Assembly (NCBI GenBank): GCA_934569195.1
Contig: CAKTKB010000032.1
Coordinates: 1 to 13,104, forward strand
Reading direction: 5' to 3'
Source: an uncultured Oscillospiraceae bacterium
Lineage (GTDB): Bacteria; Bacillota; Clostridia; Oscillospirales; Oscillospiraceae
DNA length: 13,104 nt
Part shown: positions 6,336 to 13,104 of the stretch, piece after piece
How positions within the stretch are numbered: the first letter of the stretch is position 1
How the letters are laid out: the number at the start of each line of letters is the position of its first letter
Position numbers and translations under genes: made by a program
The notes under the pieces: generated by a model
Databases searched by the model: none
What the model was told of the DNA's origin: nothing
The model's input: the letters and a program-made list of their open reading frames with translations, nothing else

Positions 6336-7745
6336 ATGACACAGCATCCTGTACCCCGTCGCCTGGACAATTTTTTGACCGCCCGGCTTTCCAGCTCCCA
6401 GTTTACCTGGCGGGAAATCATGAATCTGACGGTTCCCTGTGTTCTGGATTCCTTGTCCATCATGTTCATCAATATGCTCATCACCATGCTCATCAGTCAA
6501 AACGGTGAGACCTCCATGGCGGCCGTCTCTCTCGCCGGCCCCATCGGTGCGCTGATCAGCTGCCTGTTCAACGGCCTGGGCGCAGGCGGAACCGTTGTCG
6601 TCGCCCAATGCTGCGGGAAAAAGGACCCCGTACTGGTCAATCGCGCCATTGGCATGATCCTATGGGTCATCGTCCTGATCGGCTGTCTGACCTGTCTGCC
6701 GTTTCTGCTGTTCCCGGGGAAAATTCTGACTGTTCTTTATCCGAAGGCTGAGGCCGAGGTGCTGAGCAAGGCCTCCGTCTACCTCTTCGGCAACACCCTG
6801 TCCATCCTGATTTTTACGGTGTACAGCGCGATTTTTTGCGTACTCCGCGGTTTGGGCGAAGCCAAGAAGTGCCTGGTGCTAAGTATTATTATCAACGTCG
6901 CCTATCTTTTGTTCAGCATTCTTTTCCTGAATTTCCTCCATATGGACATCCAGGGCAGCGTAATTGCCCTGAACCTTGCCCGGCTGGTCGGCGCTCTGGC
7001 TGCCATCGCCTCGCTGTTTTTCATCCATCCCCCCGTGTCCATGGACATCCGGCACTTCTTTGCCTATGACCATGATCTGATGCGCGCCACCATGCAGGTC
7101 AGCGTCCCCTTTGGCATCGAACAGATCTGCATTTCCTGCGGAAGCCTGGTCTCTCAGGTCTACATGATCACGCTGGGGACCACCGCTGTGGCTACACAGT
7201 CCATCGCCAACTCCCTGATGGGCCTTCTCTACTGCGCCGCCAGTGCCATCGGCAATGTGTCCGTGGCCGTGGTCGGACGCTGCATCGGCGCAAATCGCCG
7301 GGACGAGGCATACACCTACGGCAATCGGCTCAACGAGCTTACGCTCATCCTGCTCGTGCTGTCCGCCGTCATTTTCTACCCTCTGCTTCCTCCCCTCCTG
7401 CGGCAATATAAGCCCTCCCCTGAGGCTTACGATATGGCACGGAAGATTTTGATTGCCAGCATTCCTGCGCTGCTGATCTTCTGGCCTATGTCCAGCACCA
7501 TCCCCAGCACCCTCCGTTCCGCCAGCGACACCGTCTTCCCGTCGGTCATTTCGCTGATTGTACTGTGGGTCGTGAACACCGGTCTGGGGTACTTTCTGGC
7601 CATTCCCATGAATATGGGTCTGTGGGGCGTCTGGATTGCAACCTGGCTGTCCTGGGCGATTCGCACAGTCTGCTTCTATGCGCGTTTCCGCAGCAAAAAA
7701 TGGCTGAACAAGGCGCATCTGTCCAAAGCTACACAAGACGTTTGA
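6336..7745 (+). CDS. MATE-family multidrug/metabolite efflux transporter
   Basis: A 469-residue integral membrane protein with about twelve hydrophobic segments in two halves, as in the MATE family (MatE domain twice), which exports cationic drugs or metabolites in exchange for Na+ or H+. The first half opens with TWREIMNLTVPCVLDSLSIMFINMLITMLIS and contains GLGAGGTVVVAQCCGKKD. The second half opens near VPFGIEQICISCGSLVSQVYM and has SAIGNVSVAVVGRCIGANRRDEA. I place the start at the ATG at 6336, with GGAAGGG eight bases upstream, because the promoter lies at 6273-6301. There is no terminator before the next gene, so read-through into the glycosyltransferase is likely. The substrate cannot be told. 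Confidence 0.92.
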   Translation: MTQHPVPRRLDNFLTARLSSSQFTWREIMNLTVPCVLDSLSIMFINMLITMLISQNGETSMAAVSLAGPIGALISCLFNGLGAGGTVVVAQCCGKKDPVLVNRAIGMILWVIVLIGCLTCLPFLLFPGKILTVLYPKAEAEVLSKASVYLFGNTLSILIFTVYSAIFCVLRGLGEAKKCLVLSIIINVAYLLFSILFLNFLHMDIQGSVIALNLARLVGALAAIASLFFIHPPVSMDIRHFFAYDHDLMRATMQVSVPFGIEQICISCGSLVSQVYMITLGTTAVATQSIANSLMGLLYCAASAIGNVSVAVVGRCIGANRRDEAYTYGNRLNELTLILLVLSAVIFYPLLPPLLRQYKPSPEAYDMARKILIASIPALLIFWPMSSTIPSTLRSASDTVFPSVISLIVLWVVNTGLGYFLAIPMNMGLWGVWIATWLSWAIRTVCFYARFRSKKWLNKAHLSKATQDV

Positions 7746-7770
7746 CTTTTGCCCTCCCGGCACGTATAAT
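7742..7770 (+). promoter_or_regulatory. SigA-type promoter of the glycosyltransferase gene
   Basis: TTGACT (7742-7747) contains the TGA stop codon of the MATE gene (7743-7745). After a 17-base spacer comes a perfect TATAAT (7765-7770). The predicted start is about 7777, giving a leader of some 33 bases. Confidence 0.83.
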
Positions 7771-7809
7771 GGATGCGTCTATTCCACCGAACCGTTAGGG
7801 GGATTTTCT

Positions 7810-8769
7810 ATGAAATTATCGCTGGTCGTTCCCTGCTACAACGAGGCAGAGAATGTCGCCGCCTTTGAACAGGCCGTTCTGGATGCCTTCTCCGGCTGCG
7901 GCTATCGCTATGAGATTATTTTTGTGGACGACGGGAGCAAGGATGCCACGCTGCACAATCTGCGGAAAATCTGCGCTCAGGCCCGCTGCCCGATCAAGGT
8001 CGTCAGCTTCTCCCGCAACTTTGGAAAGGAAGCGGCTATCTACGCCGGGATGGAGCACGCAGAAGGAGAATATACCTGTCTGATCGACGCGGACCTACAG
8101 CAGCGCCCGGAAATTGCCCGGGAAATGGTAGAAATTCTCGACACACAGCCGGAGTACGATATGGTTGCGGCCTACCAGGACCGGCGAAATGAAGGCAAAG
8201 TCCTCAGCTTCTTTAAGAAGCACTTCTACAGCATCATCAACAAGCTCTCTACCGTCAAGCTGAAAAGCGATGCCAGTGATTTCCGCACCTTCCGCCGGAG
8301 CGTGCGGGAAAGCATTCTGAAATTGGGAGAATACCACCGCTTTTCCAAGGGAATCTTCGCCTGGGTCGGCTACAATACATGCTTTATTCCCTACACCGCC
8401 TGCCAGCGCCACGCAGGTACCACGAAGTGGAGCTTCCGAAAGCTGCTTCGCTACGCCATAGAGGGCATCGTCGGCTACTCCACCGCTCCCCTTCGTCTCG
8501 CCACCTACATTGGAGGCTTCACAGCGCTGTGCGCGGCAATTTACCTGCTGATCGTCGTCCTGCAAAAGCTGATCTGGGGAATTCCCGTTCCCGGATATGC
8601 AACCATAATCGTCCTGATTCTTCTGCTTGGCGGCGTGCAGCTTCTGTGCATTGGCATCATCGGCGCCTACGTCGGACGTATCTTTGAGCAAAGCAAGCAT
8701 CGCCCCATCTATGTGGCCAAAGAAATCCTGGTTTCCCAGGACGCCTCCCCCGCTCAGATCGAAAAATAA
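7810..8769 (+). CDS. GtrB/DPM1-like family 2 glycosyltransferase (polyprenyl-phosphate sugar transferase)
   Basis: A 319-residue protein with an N-terminal GT-A domain: LSLVVPCYNEAENV at 3-16, VDDGSKDAT at 39-47, SFSRNFGKEAAIYAGM at 66-81 and the metal-binding DADLQ (Asp93, Asp95). KSDASDFRTFRR, and QRHAGTTKWSFRKLLRYAIEGI from 199, are typical of GtrB/YkcC enzymes. Two membrane helices follow at about 226-252 and 262-287, then GAYVGRIFEQSKHRPIYV. The family moves a sugar from a nucleotide donor to undecaprenyl phosphate on the cytoplasmic face of the membrane, supplying envelope glycosylation. Neither a GtrA flippase nor a GtrC acceptor-transferase gene is adjacent. AGGGGGA precedes the ATG by about seven bases. 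The exact sugar is unknown. Confidence 0.92.
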   Translation: MKLSLVVPCYNEAENVAAFEQAVLDAFSGCGYRYEIIFVDDGSKDATLHNLRKICAQARCPIKVVSFSRNFGKEAAIYAGMEHAEGEYTCLIDADLQQRPEIAREMVEILDTQPEYDMVAAYQDRRNEGKVLSFFKKHFYSIINKLSTVKLKSDASDFRTFRRSVRESILKLGEYHRFSKGIFAWVGYNTCFIPYTACQRHAGTTKWSFRKLLRYAIEGIVGYSTAPLRLATYIGGFTALCAAIYLLIVVLQKLIWGIPVPGYATIIVLILLLGGVQLLCIGIIGAYVGRIFEQSKHRPIYVAKEILVSQDASPAQIEK

Positions 8770-8778
8770 AGTTTGAAA

Positions 8779-8824
8779 ATCCCCGGTGCATGTCGTGAAG
8801 GACCGCACCGGGGATATGTTTTAT
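8779..8824. terminator. Convergent (bidirectional) terminator
   Basis: An 11-bp perfect stem ATCCCCGGTGC (8779-8789) / GCACCGGGGAT (8805-8815) lies between the glycosyltransferase stop and the VanZ stop. It is followed on the + strand by ATGTTTTATT, and on the minus strand by a short T-rich stretch (TTTTCAAACTTTATTTTTC). It probably serves both converging genes. Confidence 0.8.
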
Positions 8825-9273
8825 TCTGTATGCATTGGCAGCCGGTGATATATCCCGAAGCCTATGGCTGCGCCCAACGTATTGAGCAGCAGGTCATCCA
8901 CGTCGCACACACCCAGCAGTGTAAACAGCTGAATCATTTCTACCGCTGCGATCAGCCCTGCCGCTGTCAACACAGTCCGCCAGAATCGACGCAGACCCGG
9001 AAACAACGCCGGCAAAAACCACCCCAGCGGGACAAACAGCACAACGTTTCCCGCCAGATTAAAAATTGCGTGAGCCGTCAGCGCGCCCCGGGGATTGTTT
9101 ATCAGATAGCGCACATACAGGCGGACCGTCCGAAATGGGACCCAGTTCAAGTGTGCGGGTAGCTGCGCCCGATAGTCGTCCCACACCGGCATCCCTCTTC
9201 CCAGGAGGAGCCACAGAATACCGGCACAATAAACCGCAAACCACGCGGCACACAGCCTTTTCCGATTCTGCAT
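8821..9273 (-). CDS. VanZ-family membrane protein
   Basis: A 150-residue protein with four or so hydrophobic segments (about 8-25, 70-90, 100-120 and 127-143). It carries the VanZ-like signatures FNLAGNVVLFVPLGWFLP (71-88), EMIQLFTLLG (112-121) and CDVDDLLLNTLGAAIGFGIY (123-142). VanZ of Tn1546 gives low-level teicoplanin resistance; most chromosomal relatives have no known role, so a resistance function must not be assumed. The ATG at 9273 has GAGGTGA upstream. It lies 71 bases downstream of a MATE gene on the same strand and is probably cotranscribed with it, and it ends in the shared convergent terminator. Confidence 0.9.
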   Translation of the reverse strand: MQNRKRLCAAWFAVYCAGILWLLLGRGMPVWDDYRAQLPAHLNWVPFRTVRLYVRYLINNPRGALTAHAIFNLAGNVVLFVPLGWFLPALFPGLRRFWRTVLTAAGLIAAVEMIQLFTLLGVCDVDDLLLNTLGAAIGFGIYHRLPMHTE

Positions 9274-9344
9274 CCGTCACCTCACAGTCCGGCCCGGCAG
9301 CGCTCTGCCCGGTCCAAAAATCGCAGCGCACCCCGCAGACCTTT

Positions 9345-10676
9345 TTACGACCGGACGCTTCTTCCATACGGGTTCCGGAGAAAACGGCGATAAAAAAGCA
9401 GTCCCGCCAAGGTCGTCAGGCTTTCCGTCACCGGAAAGGTCAGCCAGAATTTTTCCAATCCCAGCCTGGAGAAAAGGAAGCCCAGGGGTACAAACAGGAC
9501 GACCGTCCGGATAACCGTCAGCATAGCGCTCCGCCTGCCCGCACCGATTGCCTGGAAAAAGACCGGGAAAATCAGGGAGGTCACCATGGGCAGAAAGCTG
9601 ACGCCGATAAAGCGGAAGCCGGTCGCCCCGATGGAAATCACCAACGCATCCGAAGAAAATACGCGCAGCATCTGAGCCGGTATGCACTCAAAGCACAAGG
9701 TTCCCAGACTCATCAGTCCGACGCCGAAAACCACTGCCGTCCACAAGGTCTGCTTGCAGCGCGTCAAATTTCCTGCGGCGTAGTTAAAGCTGAGGATCGG
9801 CACAATACAGGTCTGCATAGCTCCCAGCGGGATAAAAAAGAAGGTCTGCCACTTGTAATACAGTCCCAGCGCCGTCACCGCCTGGTCCGAAAACCCGGCC
9901 AGAATCAGGTTTAACCCCAAAATGTAGAAAGTATACGCCGACTGCATCAGAATATTCGGCGCACCCATGCGAAAGATTTCTCCGACAAAGCGCGGCCTGA
10001 CCGCACAGCCGGACAGCCTGCGGAATCCACCCCGCATGACCAGCGCGGCCGCAACCATCTGCCCTGCCACCGTCGCGGCCGCTGCTCCTGCGATTCCCAT
10101 AGGCGCAATGCCGAATTTTCCGAAAATCAGAATGGGGTCCAGAAGAATATTCGTCACAGCACCGGCAATCTGCGCTACCATCGGCGTGCGCATATCGCCC
10201 CTGGCCTGGAGGATTTTTGTCCAAACGCTCTCCAGGAAAACCCCCACACTCAGAAGGCATACGATCCGGCCGTAGCAGATGACCTCTGCAATGATTTCCG
10301 GCGAACCGGTGGACATGCGGGCATACGCAGGCATTGCGGCCCACCCGATTCCGGCAAAAAGGATCCAAAGGCAAGCCGCCAAAGGTGTGGCTATCGCCGC
10401 ATATCCCTCCGCCTCCTCCTTATGACCCCTGCCAAACCGGGAAGCCATAATCGTATTCACGCCTACTCCCACGCCGACCGCCAGCGCGATCATCAGGAGC
10501 TGAACCGGGTAAATAATCGACAGTGCCGTCAGACCGGACTCGGAATATTTACCGACAAAAAAGCTGTCAACAATATTATATAACGCCTGAATCAACTGAG
10601 CCAGCATAACCGGCGGCGCCATTTTCCATAGGATTCGGCTTATCTTTTCTTCGCCGAACATCTGCAAGGTGTCCAA
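9345..10676 (-). CDS. MATE-family efflux transporter (second copy, distinct subfamily)
   Basis: A 443-residue membrane protein with about twelve segments. Its N-terminus, MFGEEKISRILWKMAPPVMLAQLIQALYNIVDSFFVGKYSESGLTALSI, is typical of MATE proteins, as are GVGVGVNTIMASRFGRGHKEEAEG, GDMRTPMVAQIAGAVTNILLDPILIFG, LGAMQTCIVPILSFNYAAGN and IFPVFFQAIGAGRRSAML. I accept the TTG at 10676 as start because AAGGGAG (10688-10694) lies 11 bases upstream and the family usually has several residues before MF; the ATG at 10661 is 26 bases from that site. It is not a tandem duplicate of the MATE protein at 6336-7745: the two differ clearly in sequence. The VanZ gene follows. I could not identify a good promoter in 10677-10756. 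Confidence 0.92.
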   Translation of the reverse strand: MDTLQMFGEEKISRILWKMAPPVMLAQLIQALYNIVDSFFVGKYSESGLTALSIIYPVQLLMIALAVGVGVGVNTIMASRFGRGHKEEAEGYAAIATPLAACLWILFAGIGWAAMPAYARMSTGSPEIIAEVICYGRIVCLLSVGVFLESVWTKILQARGDMRTPMVAQIAGAVTNILLDPILIFGKFGIAPMGIAGAAAATVAGQMVAAALVMRGGFRRLSGCAVRPRFVGEIFRMGAPNILMQSAYTFYILGLNLILAGFSDQAVTALGLYYKWQTFFFIPLGAMQTCIVPILSFNYAAGNLTRCKQTLWTAVVFGVGLMSLGTLCFECIPAQMLRVFSSDALVISIGATGFRFIGVSFLPMVTSLIFPVFFQAIGAGRRSAMLTVIRTVVLFVPLGFLFSRLGLEKFWLTFPVTESLTTLAGLLFYRRFLRNPYGRSVRS

Positions 10677-10756
10677 TTTTCTGTCTGCTCCCTTAACCTG
10701 ATCTATTTGCGTTTACATTGTGCTCCGGATACGCCATACCGGGCAAACAAGGCACC

Positions 10757-10793
10757 GCACCTGCGCAGCCTGGTTATCCGGCTGCGCAGGTGC
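10757..10793 (-). terminator. Perfect 14-bp hairpin downstream of the DUF362 gene
   Basis: GCACCTGCGCAGCC (10757-10770) and GGCTGCGCAGGTGC (10780-10793) pair perfectly around a 9-base loop. On the minus strand it starts 39 bases after the DUF362 stop but is followed only by GGTGCCTTGTTTG, a weak T-run. It is likely the terminator of the DUF362 gene, though a 3' stabilising hairpin is possible. Confidence 0.6.
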
Positions 10794-10831
10794 AAGGATT
10801 GGGTTTATTCCAAGGAAATCCGTATGCAAAT

Positions 10832-11698
10832 TCAGTCCACGGTAATCAGAGAGTAGGCACGGCTTCCGATTCCCAGCGCTTCAGCAGCCTTGACCGTCAG
10901 TGTACCGTTGCGGGTCTCAATGCGCTCCACCAGATGATCCCGCCCGGGATCCTTAGAGGCGTAAACCAGATCCAGACACGCCTGATCGATGGCGACCGGG
11001 TCCCTGGAAACCAGGATACCGATATCCGCCATGCAGGGGTCCTCGGCGACCGCGCAGCAATCACAGTCTACAGACATGTTCTTCATCACATTCACATAGA
11101 CCGCATTCCCCTTGAAGTATGCCGTAACGGAGGAAGCCGCATCCGCCATGGAGCGTAGAAAGCTGTCGTGATCCGCCGTCCAAAGCTCCGCAGGGTTTCC
11201 TGCGCCGTGAATATATGCCTTTCCGTAGGAGGAAGCGATTCCGATGGAAAGCTGCTTCAGCGCGCCGCCGTAGCCTCCCATGGGATGTCCCTTAAAGTGA
11301 GACAGAACCAGTAGACTGTCATAGCAGGCAAGATCTTTTCCGACATAGTTCTGATGAATCACCTTGCCGTTGGGAATCGGCAGAACCAGATCCGGTCCGG
11401 CTGCGTCCAACAGGTCTACAGAAAAATAATCGCTCCAGCCGTGCTTTTTCAGCGTTGCCACATGGCGCTCCGTGGTATTCCGGGCGCCCTCATAGGCGGT
11501 GTTGCACTCCACAACCGTCCCGTTTACCGCCTCCACGATCGGCTTCCAGAAATCCGGACGGAGAAAATTCTGATTTCCCTCCTCCCCGGAATGTACCTTT
11601 ACCGCTACCTTCCCGGGCAAATCCGCCCCCAGCTTCCGGTAAAGCTCCAAAACCTTTTCCGGTGTAATGACCGGAGAAAAATAAACCTCTGACTTCAT
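10832..11698 (-). CDS. DUF362 domain-containing protein
   Basis: A 288-residue soluble protein of the DUF362 family. Family-like stretches are VAVKVHSGEEGNQNFLRP (31-48), VVECNTAYEGARNTTERH (62-79), VLSHFKGHPMGGYGGALKQLSIGIAS (131-156), and VDCDCCAVAEDPCMADIGILVSRDPVAIDQA (210-240). Cys212, 214, 215 and 222 cluster and could bind metal or an iron-sulfur centre. Many DUF362 proteins carry a ferredoxin domain; this one does not. The function of the family is not established. I chose the ATG at 11698, with AAAGGCGG upstream; the in-frame opening extends to 11785, but the promoter at 11757-11785 excludes the upstream starts. It follows the permease gene on the same strand but has its own promoter. 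Confidence 0.88.
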   Translation of the reverse strand: MKSEVYFSPVITPEKVLELYRKLGADLPGKVAVKVHSGEEGNQNFLRPDFWKPIVEAVNGTVVECNTAYEGARNTTERHVATLKKHGWSDYFSVDLLDAAGPDLVLPIPNGKVIHQNYVGKDLACYDSLLVLSHFKGHPMGGYGGALKQLSIGIASSYGKAYIHGAGNPAELWTADHDSFLRSMADAASSVTAYFKGNAVYVNVMKNMSVDCDCCAVAEDPCMADIGILVSRDPVAIDQACLDLVYASKDPGRDHLVERIETRNGTLTVKAAEALGIGSRAYSLITVD

Positions 11699-11756
11699 GA
11701 TAAGCAGCCGCCTTTCCCATATTCTCTGCGGGTTATCCGCGCCTTTCGGTGTGGCT

Positions 11757-11785
11757 ATTGTATCACGGCGTTTCCTGCTTCGCAA
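11757..11785 (-). promoter_or_regulatory. SigA-type promoter of the DUF362 gene
   Basis: On the minus strand TTGCGA (11780-11785) and TACAAT (11757-11762) are 17 bases apart. The -35 begins four bases after the stop codon of the permease gene. The predicted start is about 11750, giving a leader of about 52 bases. Confidence 0.75.
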
Positions 11786-11788
11786 GGG

Positions 11789-12571
11789 TCATCCCAACAT
11801 TTTTACCGCAAGGATCGCCGCTCCCAGGACCGTGAGAATCACGCCCGTGACCCGGTTCAGCGTCTTGGGCTGGGCCTTGTTTGCAAAGCGCGCCGCAATC
11901 CGCGCCCACAGCAGCGTGAATACCACACACAGTCCCATGACCGTCCAATCCGGCGCCCCGCCTATGGCAAAATGGCTGACTGCTCCCGTCAGGGCGGTAA
12001 AGGTCATGATAAACACGCTGGTTCCAACAGCCGTTTTCAGCTCATATCCCAGCACGGAGGTCAGAATCAGCAGCATCATCATGCCGCCGCCCGCGCCGAT
12101 GAATCCGCAGATGAAGCCAACCAACGCCCCGCAAAGCAGCGACTGCACAATTCGCTTCCCCCGGCTCACGGACTGCATTGCTTCCCGGGTCGTCATGACC
12201 GGCTTGACGATAAACTTGATTCCCAGCAGCATCGTCATAAAAACGGAAAAGCCGCCCATAGTGTTGCTGGGCACCACGCTGGACACCCAGCTGCCTACCA
12301 GGGTGAACAGCAAAACTGCCGCCATCATCACCAGACCATTGCGAATGTCCAGGTTGCGGTTGCGCCCATATGTATACGCGCTGACCGCACTGGCCAGCAC
12401 ATCCGACGCCAGTGCAATGCCCACCGCCTGATACGCATCCATTTTCAGGAACGTGATCAGCATGGGACTGATTACTGCGGCCGCACTCATTCCGGCGAAG
12501 CCCGTCCCCAGTCCTGCCCCCGCGCCTGCAAGAAAACAGATGAGAATAATAAACCAAATTTGACCTTCCAT
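11789..12571 (-). CDS. TSUP-family permease (sulfite exporter TauE/SafE-like)
   Basis: A 260-residue membrane protein with about eight hydrophobic segments in two related halves: GAGAGLGTGFAGMSAAAVISPML near the N-terminus and GALVGFICGFIGAGGGMMMLLILTSVLGYELKTAVGTSVFIM in the second half, the repeat pattern of TSUP/TauE-SafE proteins. The family moves small anions such as sulfite, sulfoacetate or other sulfur or carboxylate compounds; the substrate here is unknown. I start it at the ATG at 12571, with GGAGG nine bases upstream, rather than at the ATG at 12598 lying inside the MarR gene. One base separates the MarR TAG from this ATG, so the two genes form a coupled operon, and the MarR protein probably controls this permease. 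Confidence 0.92.
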   Translation of the reverse strand: MEGQIWFIILICFLAGAGAGLGTGFAGMSAAAVISPMLITFLKMDAYQAVGIALASDVLASAVSAYTYGRNRNLDIRNGLVMMAAVLLFTLVGSWVSSVVPSNTMGGFSVFMTMLLGIKFIVKPVMTTREAMQSVSRGKRIVQSLLCGALVGFICGFIGAGGGMMMLLILTSVLGYELKTAVGTSVFIMTFTALTGAVSHFAIGGAPDWTVMGLCVVFTLLWARIAARFANKAQPKTLNRVTGVILTVLGAAILAVKMLG

Positions 12572-12572
12572 G

Positions 12573-13004
12573 CTATTTTTCCTCCATTTTTGAAACATTT
12601 TTCAGGACCTGGCGGAGCACACTGGACACGGTTTCCATTTGCGTCTCCGGCACATCCTGCCGAAGGGCGGCAAAGAAGGTCTGCTGCGCCTTCTGACCGG
12701 CTCGTGCCGCCTGCGTTCCCAGCCCCGTCAAATACAGCCGGGTCGTCCGGTGATCCCGCGCATCCGAGCATTTTCCCAGGAAACCCTTCTTTTCCAACTC
12801 CGTAACGGCCAGAGAGACATGGGACTTTGCAATTCCCCGCCGCTCCACGATCTGAGAAGCCCGGTCATACTCCGGATTGTTCGCCAGGAAAAGAAGCACA
12901 TCCATCTCATTTCTTGTCATATTCCATTCTTTACAGACCGGCTCCAGCATTTTACCATACTGCTTTTGCAGCAGCATCAGTCCGCTCCAGAAATCGTTTT
13001 TCAC
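12573..13004 (-). CDS. MarR-family transcriptional regulator
   Basis: A 143-residue winged helix-turn-helix protein of normal MarR length. The DNA-binding core includes NMTRNEMDVLLFLANNPEYDRASQIVERRGIAKSHVSLAVTELEKKGFL (28-76), then the wing SDARDHRTTRLYLTGLG (80-96), with the typical Asp-x-Arg-Asp and Arg-rich wing. N- and C-terminal helices would form the dimer interface. The start is a GTG at 13004 with GGAGG seven bases upstream; the in-frame opening extends to 13103 but the promoter at 13047-13075 rules out the earlier starts. It is first in an operon with the TSUP permease. Palindromes lie over its -35 box and just downstream of its -10, suggesting autoregulation. No ligand can be inferred. 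Confidence 0.93.
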   Translation of the reverse strand: MKNDFWSGLMLLQKQYGKMLEPVCKEWNMTRNEMDVLLFLANNPEYDRASQIVERRGIAKSHVSLAVTELEKKGFLGKCSDARDHRTTRLYLTGLGTQAARAGQKAQQTFFAALRQDVPETQMETVSSVLRQVLKNVSKMEEK

Positions 13005-13024
13005 CCAAACGCCTCCATGTATAA

Positions 13025-13042
13025 TTGTTCGTTTTTGAACCA
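13025..13042. promoter_or_regulatory. Candidate MarR operator in the leader
   Basis: An inverted repeat TTGTTC (13025-13030) / GAACCA (13037-13042) has five of six pairs around GTTTTT. It covers the predicted transcription start and early leader of the marR operon, a common position for MarR-family autoregulation. Not proven. Confidence 0.5.
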
Positions 13043-13046
13043 TATA

Positions 13047-13075
13047 AAGATAGCACATTCCTACTCCCTTGTCAA
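13047..13075 (-). promoter_or_regulatory. SigA-type promoter of the marR-permease operon
   Basis: A perfect TTGACA (13070-13075), a 17-base spacer and TATCTT (13047-13052) on the minus strand, giving a start at about 13040 and a leader of some 36 bases to the GTG. Confidence 0.87.
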
Positions 13076-13078
13076 GGG
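13066..13078. promoter_or_regulatory. Palindrome over the marR -35 box
   Basis: CCCTTG-T-CAAGGG is a perfect 13-base palindrome that contains the whole -35 hexamer. A dimeric repressor bound there would block RNA polymerase. Its half-site differs from the one at 13025-13042, so one protein may not bind both. Confidence 0.45.
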
Positions 13079-13104
13079 CAGAAAAAATGCAAATCCTAGC
13101 CACA

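Noticed and set aside
8095..8808. A 237-codon minus-strand open frame opposite the glycosyltransferase
   Set aside because: It overlaps a well-supported GT2 gene and crosses the convergent terminator; no motif seen.
6336..10676. The two MATE genes as a recent duplication or a mobile cassette
   Set aside because: They are on opposite strands, differ clearly in sequence, and no repeats, transposase or integrase gene flank them.
11697..12805. Plus-strand open frames opposite the permease and MarR genes
   Set aside because: They are shadows of two clear families (TSUP and MarR), with low-complexity translations rich in Pro, Arg and His.
1..13104. A new defence, toxin-antitoxin or phage-like system
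   Set aside because: Every substantial gene falls in a known housekeeping, sporulation, transport or envelope family; no nuclease, reverse transcriptase, toxin or repeat array is present.

Overview
The window reads as ordinary chromosome of a spore-forming member of the Clostridia. I infer Oscillospirales-type from the fairly high GC, the strong SigA-like promoters, the T-box control and the spoIIA operon; the exact genus cannot be told from the sequence. I see no rRNA, tRNA, insertion sequence, phage gene, CRISPR array or plasmid feature. Coding is dense on both strands and almost every gene can be given a family.

Layout. 1-641 (-) is the N-terminal 213 residues of a TepA/ClpP-like serine protease that runs off the left edge. 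Divergent from it, 746-1502 (+) holds a two-gene unit: a YbaK-type Cys-tRNA(Pro) deacylase and a small TSCPD-domain protein, closed by a strong terminator. Converging on that terminator is the sporulation operon spoIIAA-spoIIAB-sigF (3022-1576, -), with 4-nt overlaps at both junctions. Next is valS (5894-3255, -), with a complete valine-type T-box leader upstream and an intrinsic terminator downstream.

From 6273 the + strand carries a MATE-family transporter and then a GtrB-like polyprenyl-phosphate glycosyltransferase that has its own promoter lying over the MATE stop codon. A hairpin at 8779-8815 separates these from the minus-strand block: a second MATE transporter followed by a VanZ-family membrane protein (10676-8821), a DUF362 protein (11698-10832), and a MarR regulator plus TSUP (TauE/SafE-like) permease operon (13004-11789).

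Functional reading. The left half is housekeeping and development: translation quality control (YbaK), tRNA charging controlled by charging level (valS with T-box), and the partner-switching module that sets forespore SigF activity. The right half is envelope and transport: two MATE exporters, a lipid-linked sugar transferase, VanZ, and a MarR-controlled anion permease. I found no convincing undescribed multi-gene system. The items most worth a second look are regulatory: nested palindromes and a possible Spo0A box upstream of spoIIA, paired palindromes between valS and the MATE gene, and two palindromes in the marR promoter.
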